NCBI GenBank assembly: GCA_964486055.1 | Contig: CAZALE010000002.1 | Span: 290,000 to 353,999 of the forward strand | DNA length: 64,000 nucleotides | Source: J014 sp964486055 | Lineage (GTDB): Bacteria; Acidobacteriota; Blastocatellia; Pyrinomonadales; Pyrinomonadaceae | Direction of reading: 5' to 3' | In this document: one piece after another, positions 35,660 through 45,453 of the stretch | How the letters are laid out: the number at the start of each line of letters is the position of its first letter | Numbering within the stretch: position 1 is the first letter of the stretch | Notes under the pieces: model-generated | The model's database searches: none | Seen by the model: the letters and a program-made list of their open reading frames with translations, nothing else | Told to the model about the DNA's origin: nothing | Made by a program: the position numbers and the translations under genes

Positions 35660-38600
35660 TCAAGCCCGCTCCAGTAATTCATGAAAAAGCTTCACAGTCT
35701 TCGACGATGGTTGTACATTCAATTCTTTTTTAAGCAGGTTTTGAAGCTCATTGAAACATCTGACAACCTCTGCCCTCTTACCTTGTGCTGCATAAGTTTG
35801 CATTAACAATCTGTAAGCGTCCTCGCGAAAAGGATCTTTTTGCAAAAGCTTTTCGATGTAGTTTATGACGGACGCAAAATCTTTTTGGGAAAAACTTATC
35901 TTTGCTAGAGAACCCACAACCCTCAGGTATTGACTATCAAAATATCGTCTTTTCTCCTCAACCCAGTCATCGTATACTCCAGGCATAAATTCGCCTGCAT
36001 AAAGCTCCGCAGCCCTCATGAGATTAAGTTTCATTTTCTCTATGTCTTCTGAGATTCTTGCCTTATGAGCCTCTGCTAGCGCAAGCTCAAACTCCTCAGT
36101 ATCAATAAAACAAGATAGTTCTGGGTTTATCTGATAAGCTCCGTCGCTAAACCTGAGCACGTTTATTTTTACTGGCTGATGCCAATTTAAAGCTTTTCTG
36201 ATATGAGAGATCGTTGGATGAAAATTCTTCTCAACTATAGACGGATCCTCATCCATCCAAAACGTTTCGATTATATTATCCTTAAGTACTCTTCTGTTTT
36301 TACTCGTTGCAATGAAAATAAAGATGTCTCTAGCCCTGCGCGTGATCCATGCGCTTTGAGGGATAAGAGTGCTTGCGCGCCGAATCTCGATTTTTCCAAA
36401 AGTATGTAAAACTAAATCAAATACCTTCGCTTCTACATTTAAAGTCTTAATTGCGCTCTTGGTTATAACAGGCAAGGTGTCAGAGACAATTTGTAAATCA
36501 GGCAGCATTGCCTTTATGTCTGGGTCATTGAAGAAGTCTGGATTTATTTTTATCTCTGATGCAAGCCAATAATCGTAATCAAAACGCGCCGTCAAGTCCA
36601 GAGCTCTCTCCAGTGCCTCAAAGGCCGCTTGCCTCCTCCCTGTTGCAAGGTAGATCCTCGCAAGCAAGAGCGCAGCTTGTGCTTCGTCGTAATTCAATTC
36701 TTTTTCCCTGAAATAGTCTTTTAACTCACGTACCTCACCCTCTAAGCCTTTAAGCTCATGCATCGCCGCCCTTATGTAGGCCAGCAAAAATTGTGCTGTT
36801 TTTATGCTTACCTGACTACCACGCTTATTACGGAATTCTAGCAGTCTCTCTGCCAGCCCTTTAGCCTTCGAATCCCAACCTAACGAAAGATAAAGTTTTG
36901 CTCGCTCTTCCAAAAGGCTTTGTGTAGATAAATCAATCCCGAGTTCTATATATATTTTCTCGGCCTGCGCATAAAAGTCTGTAGCTTTCTGATACTCTCC
37001 TTTTTCTCTATGTAGATTCCCAAATGCCTCGAGAACCTCAGCCATTAAGTCCTTAAGATTAAAAGCCTGACAAATTTCTATAGCTTGTTTGAGATGCTTC
37101 TCTGCGTCGTTTAGCTCTCCTCTGAATATATGTAGCCTCGCGACATTTAAATGACCTATAGCTTCCTGAGGTACGCTTTTAGAGCCGGTAAATATTTTGC
37201 CAAACCAACGCAACGCCTCAGTGAAATCTCCTCTGAATGCAGCAGGCAATGCCATGTTATGTAAAGCTATTTTTATATATTTTTCATCCAGTAGCTCTTC
37301 TGCAAATTTCAGCGTCAGTTTGAAACATTCCTCAGCTTCGTCCCATTTTCCCTGTTTTATATAACATAACCCTCTTGTATTAGCCATTTTTAAGCGCACA
37401 CTGGTGAAAACATCTGGTTCTCGCTCAGAATCAATCAAACACTCCAACTCATTTAAAATCCCTAGTGCCGTCTCTATTCTTCCTTGCTTTCTAATAACAC
37501 TGGCCATAAGATGCAGTGCTTCGGCTTTGCCTCTTACATCGCCTTTTTCATCGAAAATCCTAGATGCTTTTTGGAGTACGTTGAGTGCTTCATCCGTCTT
37601 TCCATGCAAGCGATTAATTTCTGCTCTATGTAAAAGTATCTGCGGATGATCATTAAGCTTATCCTCAGGAATCTGAGAGATAAACTTCTCAAGCACACTG
37701 ATTTTTCCTTTCTCCAGCCAGAAGCTTCCCTGTTTATCTAGTATTTGTGCAGCTTTATAGAAATTCTCTGCTTGAAGGAAATAGTCTACCGCCTGTTCAA
37801 AATCTCCCTGTGATTCGAAGAATTCTCCTATTTTATTCAGCTTTTGTCTGAAGGCATCAACACCTATATCCCTTCTTAGTTTATACTGCAGAAAGTCTCT
37901 GAATAGCGGATGAATTCTATACTCCTCTTTGTCATCATCAAGCAAGCTTATGAAGATATTTCTACCTCTTAAATCACTCAATAAATCCAAGCAACAGGTT
38001 TCAGGAAATATCTGTTGACAAAATCTCAGATAATCACCTTTCAGTAGGGAAAGATGCAGCAACAATTGCTGCATCTGCAGAGATTCTTTTGAGAACACCT
38101 CTTCAGCAAAGTATCTAAAGAGATCTCTTTTAGATTTTTGCAGCAGACCCTCTAAATCAAATTTTAAGGTTCTCTCTTGTCGAGCTATTTGCAGAATGAG
38201 CTGGAGTGCGGTAACCCATCCTTCGGTTATCTGATGGCATTTGTGCGCATCCTCATTGGATAAGTCGATTTGTAGATCACGTTTGAAAAGCGTTTGAATC
38301 TCTCGTTCATCAAACGCCAAATCCTCCATCGTCACTAAAAGCATAGAAGAGCTTAGATCACTGCGTATCGATTGCAGAGGCGGTAAATCTCTTGTAGTTA
38401 TTAAAAACGACAGGAGCTCAGGGGCGTAACGTAAAATCCTGGAGAGAATCTTGTGTAAAGAACTATTTTTTTCTAAATGATGGTAGTCATCCAGCACGAC
38501 TAGCAGCGGTTTATCGATTAATTCAAAAGCCTCATTGAGAAACAAATCTGCAACTCTTTCGGGAAATTGAATGAGTTCTTCTGATTGTCTATGAATGTAA

Positions 38601-38923
38601 TCAAACAGTCTGTGACCGAATCTCGGAATAGATTGATTAATACCATAAGTTAAATAGGTGAAGAATGTCGAAATGTCAGAATCTGTGTAATCTAACTGGT
38701 ACCAAACAAAGTTACTGCCAGAATTCAAAACGAAATCTGCAGCAAGAGTTGTTTTACCATAACCTGCTTCGGCTACGATTACAGCAAGGTTAGACTTGTT
38801 ATCCGATAGTTTTCTGAGCAGACGCTCCCGCCTTATGGATTGCTGAATGCTACGTGGAGGTACAAGCTTTGCTCGAAGAAGGAAATTTAGCTCAGGAAAA
38901 TTCTTTTCCGCACGTTTTTTCAT
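35660..38923 (-). CDS. Large MalT-like STAND ATPase with TPRs and C-terminal SARP/BTAD DNA-binding region
   Basis: 1087 residues. The N-terminal P-loop ATPase (Walker A EAGYGKTT, ~residues 52-59; Walker B LLVVLDDYHH) resembles MalT/LuxR-type STAND proteins. Many TPR-like helices follow (residues ~380-780). A winged helix (VLHTFGKIEIRR...) and a BTAD domain (DTEEFELALAEAHKARISED; KKELNVQPSSKTVKLFHEL) as in SARP activators lie at the C-terminus. No LuxR helix-turn-helix is present. It is probably a ligand-gated transcription activator. Its stop is 7 bp from the convergent ABC exporter, so its target may or may not be local. Confidence 0.85.
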   Translation of the reverse strand: MKKRAEKNFPELNFLLRAKLVPPRSIQQSIRRERLLRKLSDNKSNLAVIVAEAGYGKTTLAADFVLNSGSNFVWYQLDYTDSDISTFFTYLTYGINQSIPRFGHRLFDYIHRQSEELIQFPERVADLFLNEAFELIDKPLLVVLDDYHHLEKNSSLHKILSRILRYAPELLSFLITTRDLPPLQSIRSDLSSSMLLVTMEDLAFDEREIQTLFKRDLQIDLSNEDAHKCHQITEGWVTALQLILQIARQERTLKFDLEGLLQKSKRDLFRYFAEEVFSKESLQMQQLLLHLSLLKGDYLRFCQQIFPETCCLDLLSDLRGRNIFISLLDDDKEEYRIHPLFRDFLQYKLRRDIGVDAFRQKLNKIGEFFESQGDFEQAVDYFLQAENFYKAAQILDKQGSFWLEKGKISVLEKFISQIPEDKLNDHPQILLHRAEINRLHGKTDEALNVLQKASRIFDEKGDVRGKAEALHLMASVIRKQGRIETALGILNELECLIDSEREPDVFTSVRLKMANTRGLCYIKQGKWDEAEECFKLTLKFAEELLDEKYIKIALHNMALPAAFRGDFTEALRWFGKIFTGSKSVPQEAIGHLNVARLHIFRGELNDAEKHLKQAIEICQAFNLKDLMAEVLEAFGNLHREKGEYQKATDFYAQAEKIYIELGIDLSTQSLLEERAKLYLSLGWDSKAKGLAERLLEFRNKRGSQVSIKTAQFLLAYIRAAMHELKGLEGEVRELKDYFREKELNYDEAQAALLLARIYLATGRRQAAFEALERALDLTARFDYDYWLASEIKINPDFFNDPDIKAMLPDLQIVSDTLPVITKSAIKTLNVEAKVFDLVLHTFGKIEIRRASTLIPQSAWITRRARDIFIFIATSKNRRVLKDNIIETFWMDEDPSIVEKNFHPTISHIRKALNWHQPVKINVLRFSDGAYQINPELSCFIDTEEFELALAEAHKARISEDIEKMKLNLMRAAELYAGEFMPGVYDDWVEEKRRYFDSQYLRVVGSLAKISFSQKDFASVINYIEKLLQKDPFREDAYRLLMQTYAAQGKRAEVVRCFNELQNLLKKELNVQPSSKTVKLFHELLERA

Positions 38924-38987
38924 CGCTTATTACATTATCACATAGATTGTTCGTGAGGAGGATACGAAAAGATTCTGAGTGGAAAAA

Positions 38988-39689
38988 TTATTCTTCAACC
39001 TCGAGTACAAAGGGATTAAAATTTGTATCACGATCAAAATAATCCTCTTGTTCGGCTCTTTTCAAAGCATTTACAATCTTATATGTCAAAGGAGTCGCAA
39101 TTATTTCCCAACTGACTTTGATTAAATAGTTACCTATCATCACATCTATCAATTGTTCGTTAGACCAAAACCCATAAAATGCAATAGGGTAAAAGATGAG
39201 CGTATCAGTCAGCTCTCCGGCAATTGTAGAGCCGATGGTGCGAGTCCACAAATACTTTCCGTTAGTTAACACTTTCATTTTCGCTAATACGAATGAATTT
39301 ACAAATTCCCCTGACCAGAATGCTGTTAACGAAGCGAAAACAATCCGGGGAGTTTGTCCGAAAATCATTTCGAGCGCCTTCTGGCTTTCAGCGGGATAAA
39401 CACTAGCTGGGGGCAAACTTACCACCACAAAAGACATAAACGAAGCAAAAGCCATGGCTCCGAAACCAGCCCAAATAACCTTTCTAGAACGTGAATATCC
39501 ATAAACCTCAGTTAGAATATCTCCAAAGAGATAGCTAATTGGAAAAAACAAGACTCCTGCTCCATATACATACTCGCCATAGAAAGGAAGGCGAATATAT
39601 GTAACCTTGTGTACTCCAATTAAATTGGAGCAAAGCAGAACAGTTACGAAAGCTGCCATTAATAAATCATAGTACTTATAGCGTTTCAT
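38988..39689 (-). CDS. Queuosine precursor transporter (YhhQ/VUT family)
   Basis: 233 residues with six predicted membrane helices and YhhQ-typical stretches: FPISYLFGDILTEVYGYSRSRKVIW, AFWSGEFVNSFVLAKMK and GELTDTLIFYPIAFYGFW. It imports preQ0/preQ1 or other 7-deazaguanine precursors. It overlaps purD by 4 bp and is the second gene of the pair. Linkage to purine synthesis fits import of a purine-like base. Confidence 0.88.
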   Translation of the reverse strand: MKRYKYYDLLMAAFVTVLLCSNLIGVHKVTYIRLPFYGEYVYGAGVLFFPISYLFGDILTEVYGYSRSRKVIWAGFGAMAFASFMSFVVVSLPPASVYPAESQKALEMIFGQTPRIVFASLTAFWSGEFVNSFVLAKMKVLTNGKYLWTRTIGSTIAGELTDTLIFYPIAFYGFWSNEQLIDVMIGNYLIKVSWEIIATPLTYKIVNALKRAEQEDYFDRDTNFNPFVLEVEE

Positions 39690-40951
39690 GATATACCTAT
39701 ATCCCGCCTAAACTGCATTCCGTTAAAGTATACCTTGTTGACTGCTTGATAAGCCCTTGCCAATGCATTCTGTAAATTATCAGCAATAGCTGTAATGCCT
39801 AAAACTCGACCTCCTGAAGTAACTAAGTCCCCTTCAGAATCTTTAGAAGTGCCGGCATGAAAAACCATTACATCAGACAAATTTGAAAGCTCGTGTAATC
39901 CCGATATTTTATATCCGGTCTTTGCCTTTTGCGGATAGCCCTCAGACGCCAAGATTACACAAGCTGCGCTAGCTTGTTTCCATCTGATCTCCGCCCTGTC
40001 TAACTCACCAGTTAAAATTGCCTCCGATATCTCTAATAAATCCGTCTCCAATAACGGCAAAATGACCTGCGTTTCAGGATCACCAAACCTTACGTTATAT
40101 TCCAAAACCTTTGCGCCATCTTTCGTTAACATGAGGCCTAAGAACAATATCCCCTTGAGTTGAAAGCCGTCTTGTTGACATCCTAATAAAGTAGGCTTAA
40201 TGATGCGCTCGATTATTTCATTTCTTTGAACATCGGAGAGTAAATTCCAGTCAGCTATTGTGCCCATGCCTCCTGTGTTAGGACCTCTGTCCCCATCTAA
40301 TAATCTCTTATGATCTCTAACTGGGGGCATTAAAGCGAAATTTTGTCCATCACTAAAGATTATCTGTGAAACTTCTTTCCCAAATAATCTCTCCTCGAGC
40401 ACAATTCTTTTCGTAGCATCCTTGCCAGCAATCATCTCCAGATTTTCTAGTGCTTCAACTGCCTCATCCTTATTTTCAGCAACAATTACACCCTTACCGC
40501 CAGCTAACCCATCTGCTTTTATTACGACGCCGTCTTCCTGAAAAAATCTACTATCTAAAATCTTTCTCGCCTCCGAAATTGAGTCCGCAATTTTATATCT
40601 CGCAGTAGGAATCCCATGGCGAGTCATAAATTCCTTGGCGAAAGCCTTCGATGATTCAAGCCTCGAAGCCAACCTATCTACTCCTATTATCTTCAGATTT
40701 CTACTCTGAAACTCATCACTTATGCCGAGACAGAGAGGAAGTTCTCCACCGACGAAAGTCAAATCAATTCCTTCAATCGTAGCAAATTCAGCGAGCTTTC
40801 CTATCTCATGTGGCTTTATATTTACGCACTTTGCTATATCTGCAATACCTGCATTACCATCTGCGCAAAAAATTCTTCTTCCATTCCATCTATCGAAAGC
40901 CCAACAGATAGCATGTTCTCTACCTCCAGAACCTACGACCAGTATTTTCAT
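39686..40951 (-). CDS. purD: Phosphoribosylamine-glycine ligase (GAR synthetase)
   Basis: 421 residues. ATP-grasp enzyme of purine synthesis with the GGREHAICW opening, the ATP-binding KADGLAGGKGVIVAE loop, the RDHKRLLDGDRGPNTGGMGTI signature and the LEYNVRFGDPETQ metal-binding stretch. It starts at an ATG following an in-frame GTG. Queuosine-precursor transport is encoded next in the same operon. Confidence 0.97.
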   Translation of the reverse strand: MKILVVGSGGREHAICWAFDRWNGRRIFCADGNAGIADIAKCVNIKPHEIGKLAEFATIEGIDLTFVGGELPLCLGISDEFQSRNLKIIGVDRLASRLESSKAFAKEFMTRHGIPTARYKIADSISEARKILDSRFFQEDGVVIKADGLAGGKGVIVAENKDEAVEALENLEMIAGKDATKRIVLEERLFGKEVSQIIFSDGQNFALMPPVRDHKRLLDGDRGPNTGGMGTIADWNLLSDVQRNEIIERIIKPTLLGCQQDGFQLKGILFLGLMLTKDGAKVLEYNVRFGDPETQVILPLLETDLLEISEAILTGELDRAEIRWKQASAACVILASEGYPQKAKTGYKISGLHELSNLSDVMVFHAGTSKDSEGDLVTSGGRVLGITAIADNLQNALARAYQAVNKVYFNGMQFRRDIGIS

Positions 40952-41024
40952 CACTTGCCTTCCCAGATTTTATAGCATCAATTCTACAATGCGGCTAAAA
41001 AATACCAAAAATCACGTCTGAAGC

Positions 41025-41054
41025 TTGATTTCCAGTGATAAGAAAAGGTTAAAA
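41025..41054 (+). promoter_or_regulatory. Weak promoter before the zinc-ribbon gene
   Basis: TTGATT (41025-41030), 18-bp spacer, TTAAAA (41049-41054), about 50 bp before a strong ribosome site (AAGGAGGG) and ATG 41102. Confidence 0.3.
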
Positions 41055-41101
41055 TGTGAATTAGGTCATCTTAAATTTTTGTTAATCATCAAGGAGGGAT
41101 A

Positions 41102-41482
41102 ATGATGAGTCCAGCTACTCAAACCTCGAGCGAATCGGAATTTAATGACGTAGAGATTGTCTGTGTAGATTGTGGAAAGAAATTTGTATGGACTAGCGGT
41201 GAACAGTTATTTTTTCGTGACAAAGGATTAAAAAATCCGCCGAAAAGATGTAAGCCCTGCAAAAAAGCCAAAACGGAAAGGCTGGAGGCCATACTGGCAG
41301 CACAAGCTTTGGGCATTAAACAAAAAGTAGAAGTCGCTGTCAACTGTTCAAAGTGTGGCACTTATACAACCGTCCCATTTTATCCGTCGCAAGGTAGACC
41401 TGTCTACTGCCGGTCTTGTTATATCGCCATGAACCCAGATATTTTAAAGCCAGAATTGAGAGGTTCTCAACCACCAACGTGA
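41102..41482 (+). CDS. Zinc-ribbon protein with two CxxC pairs
   Basis: 126 residues. Two zinc ribbons: CVDCGKKFVW with CKPCKKAK, and CSKCGTYTTVPF with CRSCY, connected by an alpha-helical segment. The first matches the zf-trcl type probable zinc-binding domain, the second the CxxC...CxxC ribbon seen in small Acidobacteria/Deltaproteobacteria proteins. Two ATGs in tandem follow AAGGAGGG. Function unknown; nucleic-acid or protein contacts are likely. Its last 16 bp overlap the 3' end of the convergent permease. Confidence 0.8.
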   Translation: MMSPATQTSSESEFNDVEIVCVDCGKKFVWTSGEQLFFRDKGLKNPPKRCKPCKKAKTERLEAILAAQALGIKQKVEVAVNCSKCGTYTTVPFYPSQGRPVYCRSCYIAMNPDILKPELRGSQPPT

Positions 41483-43476
41483 ACGTTAGGACGCCTATCC
41501 GGATCTGGTTCAGCTTGACGTAAGATTTCCCTTGTAACTGGAGCTGTATCCCCTTCACCAAAAAGCACAAAGCGTAATAAATAAACTATCGGATTTCCTT
41601 CGCTCCATCCAAAATATACATGCGGTATCTTGCCAGTTCTATCTCTCAAGTAAAGCAAAAGAGCTGCTATAGCATTTGGAACAGATGGGGCGATGGTTCG
41701 CAAAATCCTGTACCCGTCAACCTCAACCCCTCTTACCTTAATCTTACCGGTAAACTCAGATGCATCACCTACATCAACTTCATAGAACAGTATAGGATCG
41801 GTTGAAGGTATATGATTATCTACCCGCTTCTCATGCTCCTTATATCTATATTCCGCTACATCTCCCGCCTCCCTGCGATTTGCAACTATACGTATTTCAT
41901 TTTCAGCTAAATCTTGAATGAATTCCCATGCTTTTTCATCTAACTCTACTTCTTCAATCCTCACTTCCAATGACCTTAATGCCCTTGATATGAAAGACGA
42001 TAAGATTATCGAAAAGATGAATAAAGAAGCAATCTTTATCCCGTCCGGTCTTTCGATTATGTTAGCTATGGTTGTGTAAGCAAAGATTATCGTAATCACA
42101 AGGAATGCCCATCGCCATTGACTATTTTGACGCCACGATGAGATGGTTACAGCAACTGCAGCTGATGAAATCAAAACTAAAACCCCTGTTGCATACGCAC
42201 CACCTTGAGCATCGACGCTGGCCTCGAACCATATGGTGACAGCAAAACAAATCAGCGTAAATACGATAGTTAATGGCCTGGTGGCTCTTGCCCACTCAGG
42301 TGCCATACCATATTTTGGTAAGTAACGCGGGACTATATTTAAAAGTCCTGCCATTGCTGAAGCTCCAGCAAACCATAGAATGAATATTGTGCTTATGTCA
42401 TAAGCTGTACCAAATAGATCGCCCAAGTATTTATGGGCAATATAGGCTAGAGCGCGTCCGTTGGCTTGTCCAGCTTCTTTTATTTCACCTCTTTCAATTT
42501 CCTCGGGTGAGCATGCGCAGTAAGGCGGATGATTTTCCTGCACTACACGTTTGCAATCTATCCGAGGGCAGAATTCTTTGGGCTCTATTAAAACTGCTGT
42601 TGAGAGGCTACTACAGATCAACATAAAACTCATTATCAAAGCAGCGGTTGCGAGCAGCTTCTGAGTGTTTCTGATCCTATCTGGTGATTTAATCAATGGC
42701 ATTACGGCCACGCCAGTCTCAAATCCAGAGAGCCCTAAGGCAAGTTTCGGAAAATATATAAGCGCAATTCCTATTATCAAAAGCCAATTACCATCAGAGC
42801 CTCTGTAATGATATACGGCCTGCGCCCAATTCCTGAATAATTCGGGATGAGTAAACACCTCATACAAAGCTACACTCACTACTATCAAATTCAGTGATAG
42901 ATAAACAAACACCAAAATAACTGCGATTCCTATGGCTTCCCGAAACCCTTTGAGAAAAACCAAACCCAGAATCGTTATCAGGGCAATCGTGACCAGAACC
43001 GGATGCTCAAGAAACGGGAGGTAGCTTATAACAAATGGATTCTCTAAGATGTGAGCAGTTGCGTCGGCTGCCGAAAGCGTAATTGTTATGACAAAATCTG
43101 TGGCAACAAAACCAAGCAAAATTAATATGACTAACTTAGCTTTCCAACGGGAGAATAAAGTTTGTAGCATCGCAATTGAACCTTCTCCATGCGGAGATTC
43201 TTTCGCAACCCTACTGTAAACAGGAAGAGCTCCCAAGAGAGTCAACAAAACTAAAAATAAAGTTGCAATTGGAGATAAAACACCAGCAGCCAAAAATGCG
43301 ATGCCAGGTTGATAGCCGAGGGTAGAGAAATAATCGACACCTGTGAGACACATCACCTTCCACCAAGTATGTTGTTCGTGAGGGCTTTCTTTCCGGTGAG
43401 GTCCTACTTGCTTACGTGCGTCTTTCAAAAACCAATCTTTGATTTGCTCTCGTAATGATGGCCTAAAAGTCTTCAT
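41467..43476 (-). CDS. KimA/KUP-like APC-superfamily permease with C-terminal cytoplasmic domain (probable K+ importer)
   Basis: 669 residues, about 12 membrane helices and a ~150-residue cytoplasmic tail. The first helix reads GVDYFSTLGY, keeping the Asp-x6-Tyr spacing (Asp48, Tyr55) of KimA/KUP, and helix 3 reads DFVITITLSAA with Thr131 and Ser135 spaced as in KimA's cation site. The loop after helix 1 has SPHGEGS where KimA has YPQGGG. A periplasmic loop has four Cys (FCPRIDCKR...YCAC). A K+:H+ symporter is inferred from the motifs; an amino-acid permease remains possible. It converges on a zinc-ribbon gene. Confidence 0.75.
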   Translation of the reverse strand: MKTFRPSLREQIKDWFLKDARKQVGPHRKESPHEQHTWWKVMCLTGVDYFSTLGYQPGIAFLAAGVLSPIATLFLVLLTLLGALPVYSRVAKESPHGEGSIAMLQTLFSRWKAKLVILILLGFVATDFVITITLSAADATAHILENPFVISYLPFLEHPVLVTIALITILGLVFLKGFREAIGIAVILVFVYLSLNLIVVSVALYEVFTHPELFRNWAQAVYHYRGSDGNWLLIIGIALIYFPKLALGLSGFETGVAVMPLIKSPDRIRNTQKLLATAALIMSFMLICSSLSTAVLIEPKEFCPRIDCKRVVQENHPPYCACSPEEIERGEIKEAGQANGRALAYIAHKYLGDLFGTAYDISTIFILWFAGASAMAGLLNIVPRYLPKYGMAPEWARATRPLTIVFTLICFAVTIWFEASVDAQGGAYATGVLVLISSAAVAVTISSWRQNSQWRWAFLVITIIFAYTTIANIIERPDGIKIASLFIFSIILSSFISRALRSLEVRIEEVELDEKAWEFIQDLAENEIRIVANRREAGDVAEYRYKEHEKRVDNHIPSTDPILFYEVDVGDASEFTGKIKVRGVEVDGYRILRTIAPSVPNAIAALLLYLRDRTGKIPHVYFGWSEGNPIVYLLRFVLFGEGDTAPVTREILRQAEPDPDRRPNVHVGG

Positions 43477-43619
43477 AAATTAATTTAACCTTACGAGCTA
43501 AAATCTCGTAAGGTTGACAACATCTTTGCAATTTCGACTTTGCATTCCTTGGTAAAAAAGTCACTAAAACTCAATCGTCAATTTTTATAACTTTTTACCA
43601 GATAGGTCAAGTTATAAGT

Positions 43620-44513
43620 TCAAGCTTTAGGTTTACACTCAAGCAATTGGATGAATTTTCTAGCAGCCAACGAAAGATTTCGATCGGTTCTATAAATTAT
43701 TCCTACCGTGCGGACCCAATCTTTTTCGGCAAGATGTACAACTGCAAGCTGACCATTTTTTTCCTCGTCGATTACTGAGGGATGTGGAACAATAGCAAGG
43801 CCAAAGCCAACCTCAACAGCACGCTTTATGGTTTCTATGTTGTCAAATTCCGCTGTTTTTTTAACTTTTACTCCATATGTCTTCAGTATTCTGTCGATCG
43901 CTTTTCTAGTCGGAATATCACGCTCGAACATTACAAAAGATCTCCCGCGTAAGTCCTTCACGCTGACCTCTTTTCTATTCGCAAATTCGTGATCCGGAGG
44001 GCAAATCAAAACCAATCTATCTGATGGCATTGGTACAATCGTCAATCCACGTCGAGGCTCTGGAAACGCTACTACTCCAATTTCGACCTCACCGCTTAAA
44101 ACATCTCTAACTATCCTAGTGGTCCTGGAATATTCGATATCAATCTTCACAGCAGGAAATTTCGACATGAATTCACGAACCTTAGGCGGTAGTTCATGTA
44201 AGCCAACAGAGTAAACAGTTGCTACCTTCACGGTACCACTTATCCGCCCTGTGAGATTTCTCATGTTCTCCTGTAACTCTTCATAACTCGCTAAAACTTG
44301 TTTGGCAGAACGGTAAAAAACCTCTCCAGCTGGAGTCAATTTTATTTCTCGTTTTCCTCGCACGCGATCCAAAAGCCTTTTGTTAAATTTCTCCTCTAAA
44401 GCACATACCCTCTGACTTACAGCAGATTGTGTTATAAAATTTTTCTCGGCAGCTAAAGAAAAACTGCTCGTCTCGACCAAATCACAAAAAATCTTTAATG
44501 TTTCGATGTTCAT
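43620..44513 (-). CDS. LysR-family transcription regulator
   Basis: 297 residues from ATG 44513 (MNIETLKIF...). The N-terminal helix-turn-helix is SFSLAAEKNFITQSAVSQRVCALEE, followed by the periplasmic-binding-like effector domain. It is divergent from sdhCAB, whose promoter lies in the 161-bp gap, so it may control that operon, as is common for LysR neighbours; this is inference. An upstream in-frame start adds 56 residues with no ribosome site. Confidence 0.9.
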   Translation of the reverse strand: MNIETLKIFCDLVETSSFSLAAEKNFITQSAVSQRVCALEEKFNKRLLDRVRGKREIKLTPAGEVFYRSAKQVLASYEELQENMRNLTGRISGTVKVATVYSVGLHELPPKVREFMSKFPAVKIDIEYSRTTRIVRDVLSGEVEIGVVAFPEPRRGLTIVPMPSDRLVLICPPDHEFANRKEVSVKDLRGRSFVMFERDIPTRKAIDRILKTYGVKVKKTAEFDNIETIKRAVEVGFGLAIVPHPSVIDEEKNGQLAVVHLAEKDWVRTVGIIYRTDRNLSLAARKFIQLLECKPKA

Positions 44514-44674
44514 TTCTGATTTAAATAATAAGTTTTTCTGGACAGAGATTGCAAGAGAATTAATCCAATCTAATTTATCGAAAAAGTCAAAATGATAATT
44601 GCTGGCTTTGCAACAACTCTTATCTTGACTTAAGCTCAGAATAAGGAAATACCACTGAAGGAAGAGACAATAAG

Positions 44675-45433
44675 ATGGCAAATAGCATTAGCAAAACTTT
44701 TATCTCAAATAGCATTAGCAAAACCTTTATCTTACGAAAATTACACCAGCTCACAGGAATAGTCCCTTTAGGCATTTTCTTTTTCTTTCACATGTTCACC
44801 AATGCCAAAGCCATGTACGGTGAGAAAGTATTCAATGAAGCGGTAGCGGATATTCATCACTTGCCATTTCTACTTTTCATAGAAATCTTTGGGATCTTTA
44901 TACCGCTTCTATTTCACTCGATATATGGTATCTTTATCTCAGCTGAAGCTAAGGTAAACGTTGGAAATTACACATATCTGAGAAACTGGTTATATGTATT
45001 TCAAAGGATAACGGGGATCTTCCTCTTCTTTTTCATTCTGTTTCACATACTGCATTTTCGTTTCGGTATGTTTGGAGATCTTGGATTGACATCGATTAAG
45101 GTCTCTGGAAATGCTGATAAAGCTTTTGCCATTGTTTCTGCTGACTTTCAATCACTTAGCATTCTTGTTCTATACATTTTAGGTGTGGGGGCAACAGCCT
45201 GGCATCTTGGATATGGCATATTTTTATTTGCCGTCGATTGGGGAATACTCATCGGAGAAAAGGCGCAAAAAGCAGCACTTTATACTTGTGCTCTTATCGC
45301 GCTTACACTATTTGCTATAGGAACAAATGCAGCCTTTTCTTTCATTCGTCCATGTGGTCTGATACCACAGGCTATTTGTGGAGCTGAAAAACAAATAGAA
45401 GCAACGAATCCTATCGCTCCGAGAAGATTTTAA
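44675..45433 (+). CDS. sdhC: Succinate dehydrogenase/fumarate reductase cytochrome b558 subunit (type B)
   Basis: 252 residues, five membrane helices and the His residues that hold two haems in type-B (Bacillus/Wolinella) enzymes (KLHQLTG, FFHMFTNAK, FHSIYG, FHILHFRFG, WHLGYGIF). It anchors the complex and passes electrons to quinone. The N-terminus contains a 27-bp tandem repeat giving NSISKTFI twice; the rest is typical. First gene of sdhCAB. AAGGAAGAG upstream is the ribosome site. Confidence 0.95.
   Translation: MANSISKTFISNSISKTFILRKLHQLTGIVPLGIFFFFHMFTNAKAMYGEKVFNEAVADIHHLPFLLFIEIFGIFIPLLFHSIYGIFISAEAKVNVGNYTYLRNWLYVFQRITGIFLFFFILFHILHFRFGMFGDLGLTSIKVSGNADKAFAIVSADFQSLSILVLYILGVGATAWHLGYGIFLFAVDWGILIGEKAQKAALYTCALIALTLFAIGTNAAFSFIRPCGLIPQAICGAEKQIEATNPIAPRRF
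44680..44733 (+). repeat. 27-bp in-frame tandem duplication at the sdhC 5' end
   Basis: Bases 44680-44706 and 44707-44733 differ at two positions only. The repeated codons give NSISKTFI twice in the SdhC N-terminus, before the first helix. The nearly identical copies suggest recent slippage or duplication. Confidence 0.95.
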
Positions 45434-45453
45434 AGTTTAAAGAGGTTATTCAT

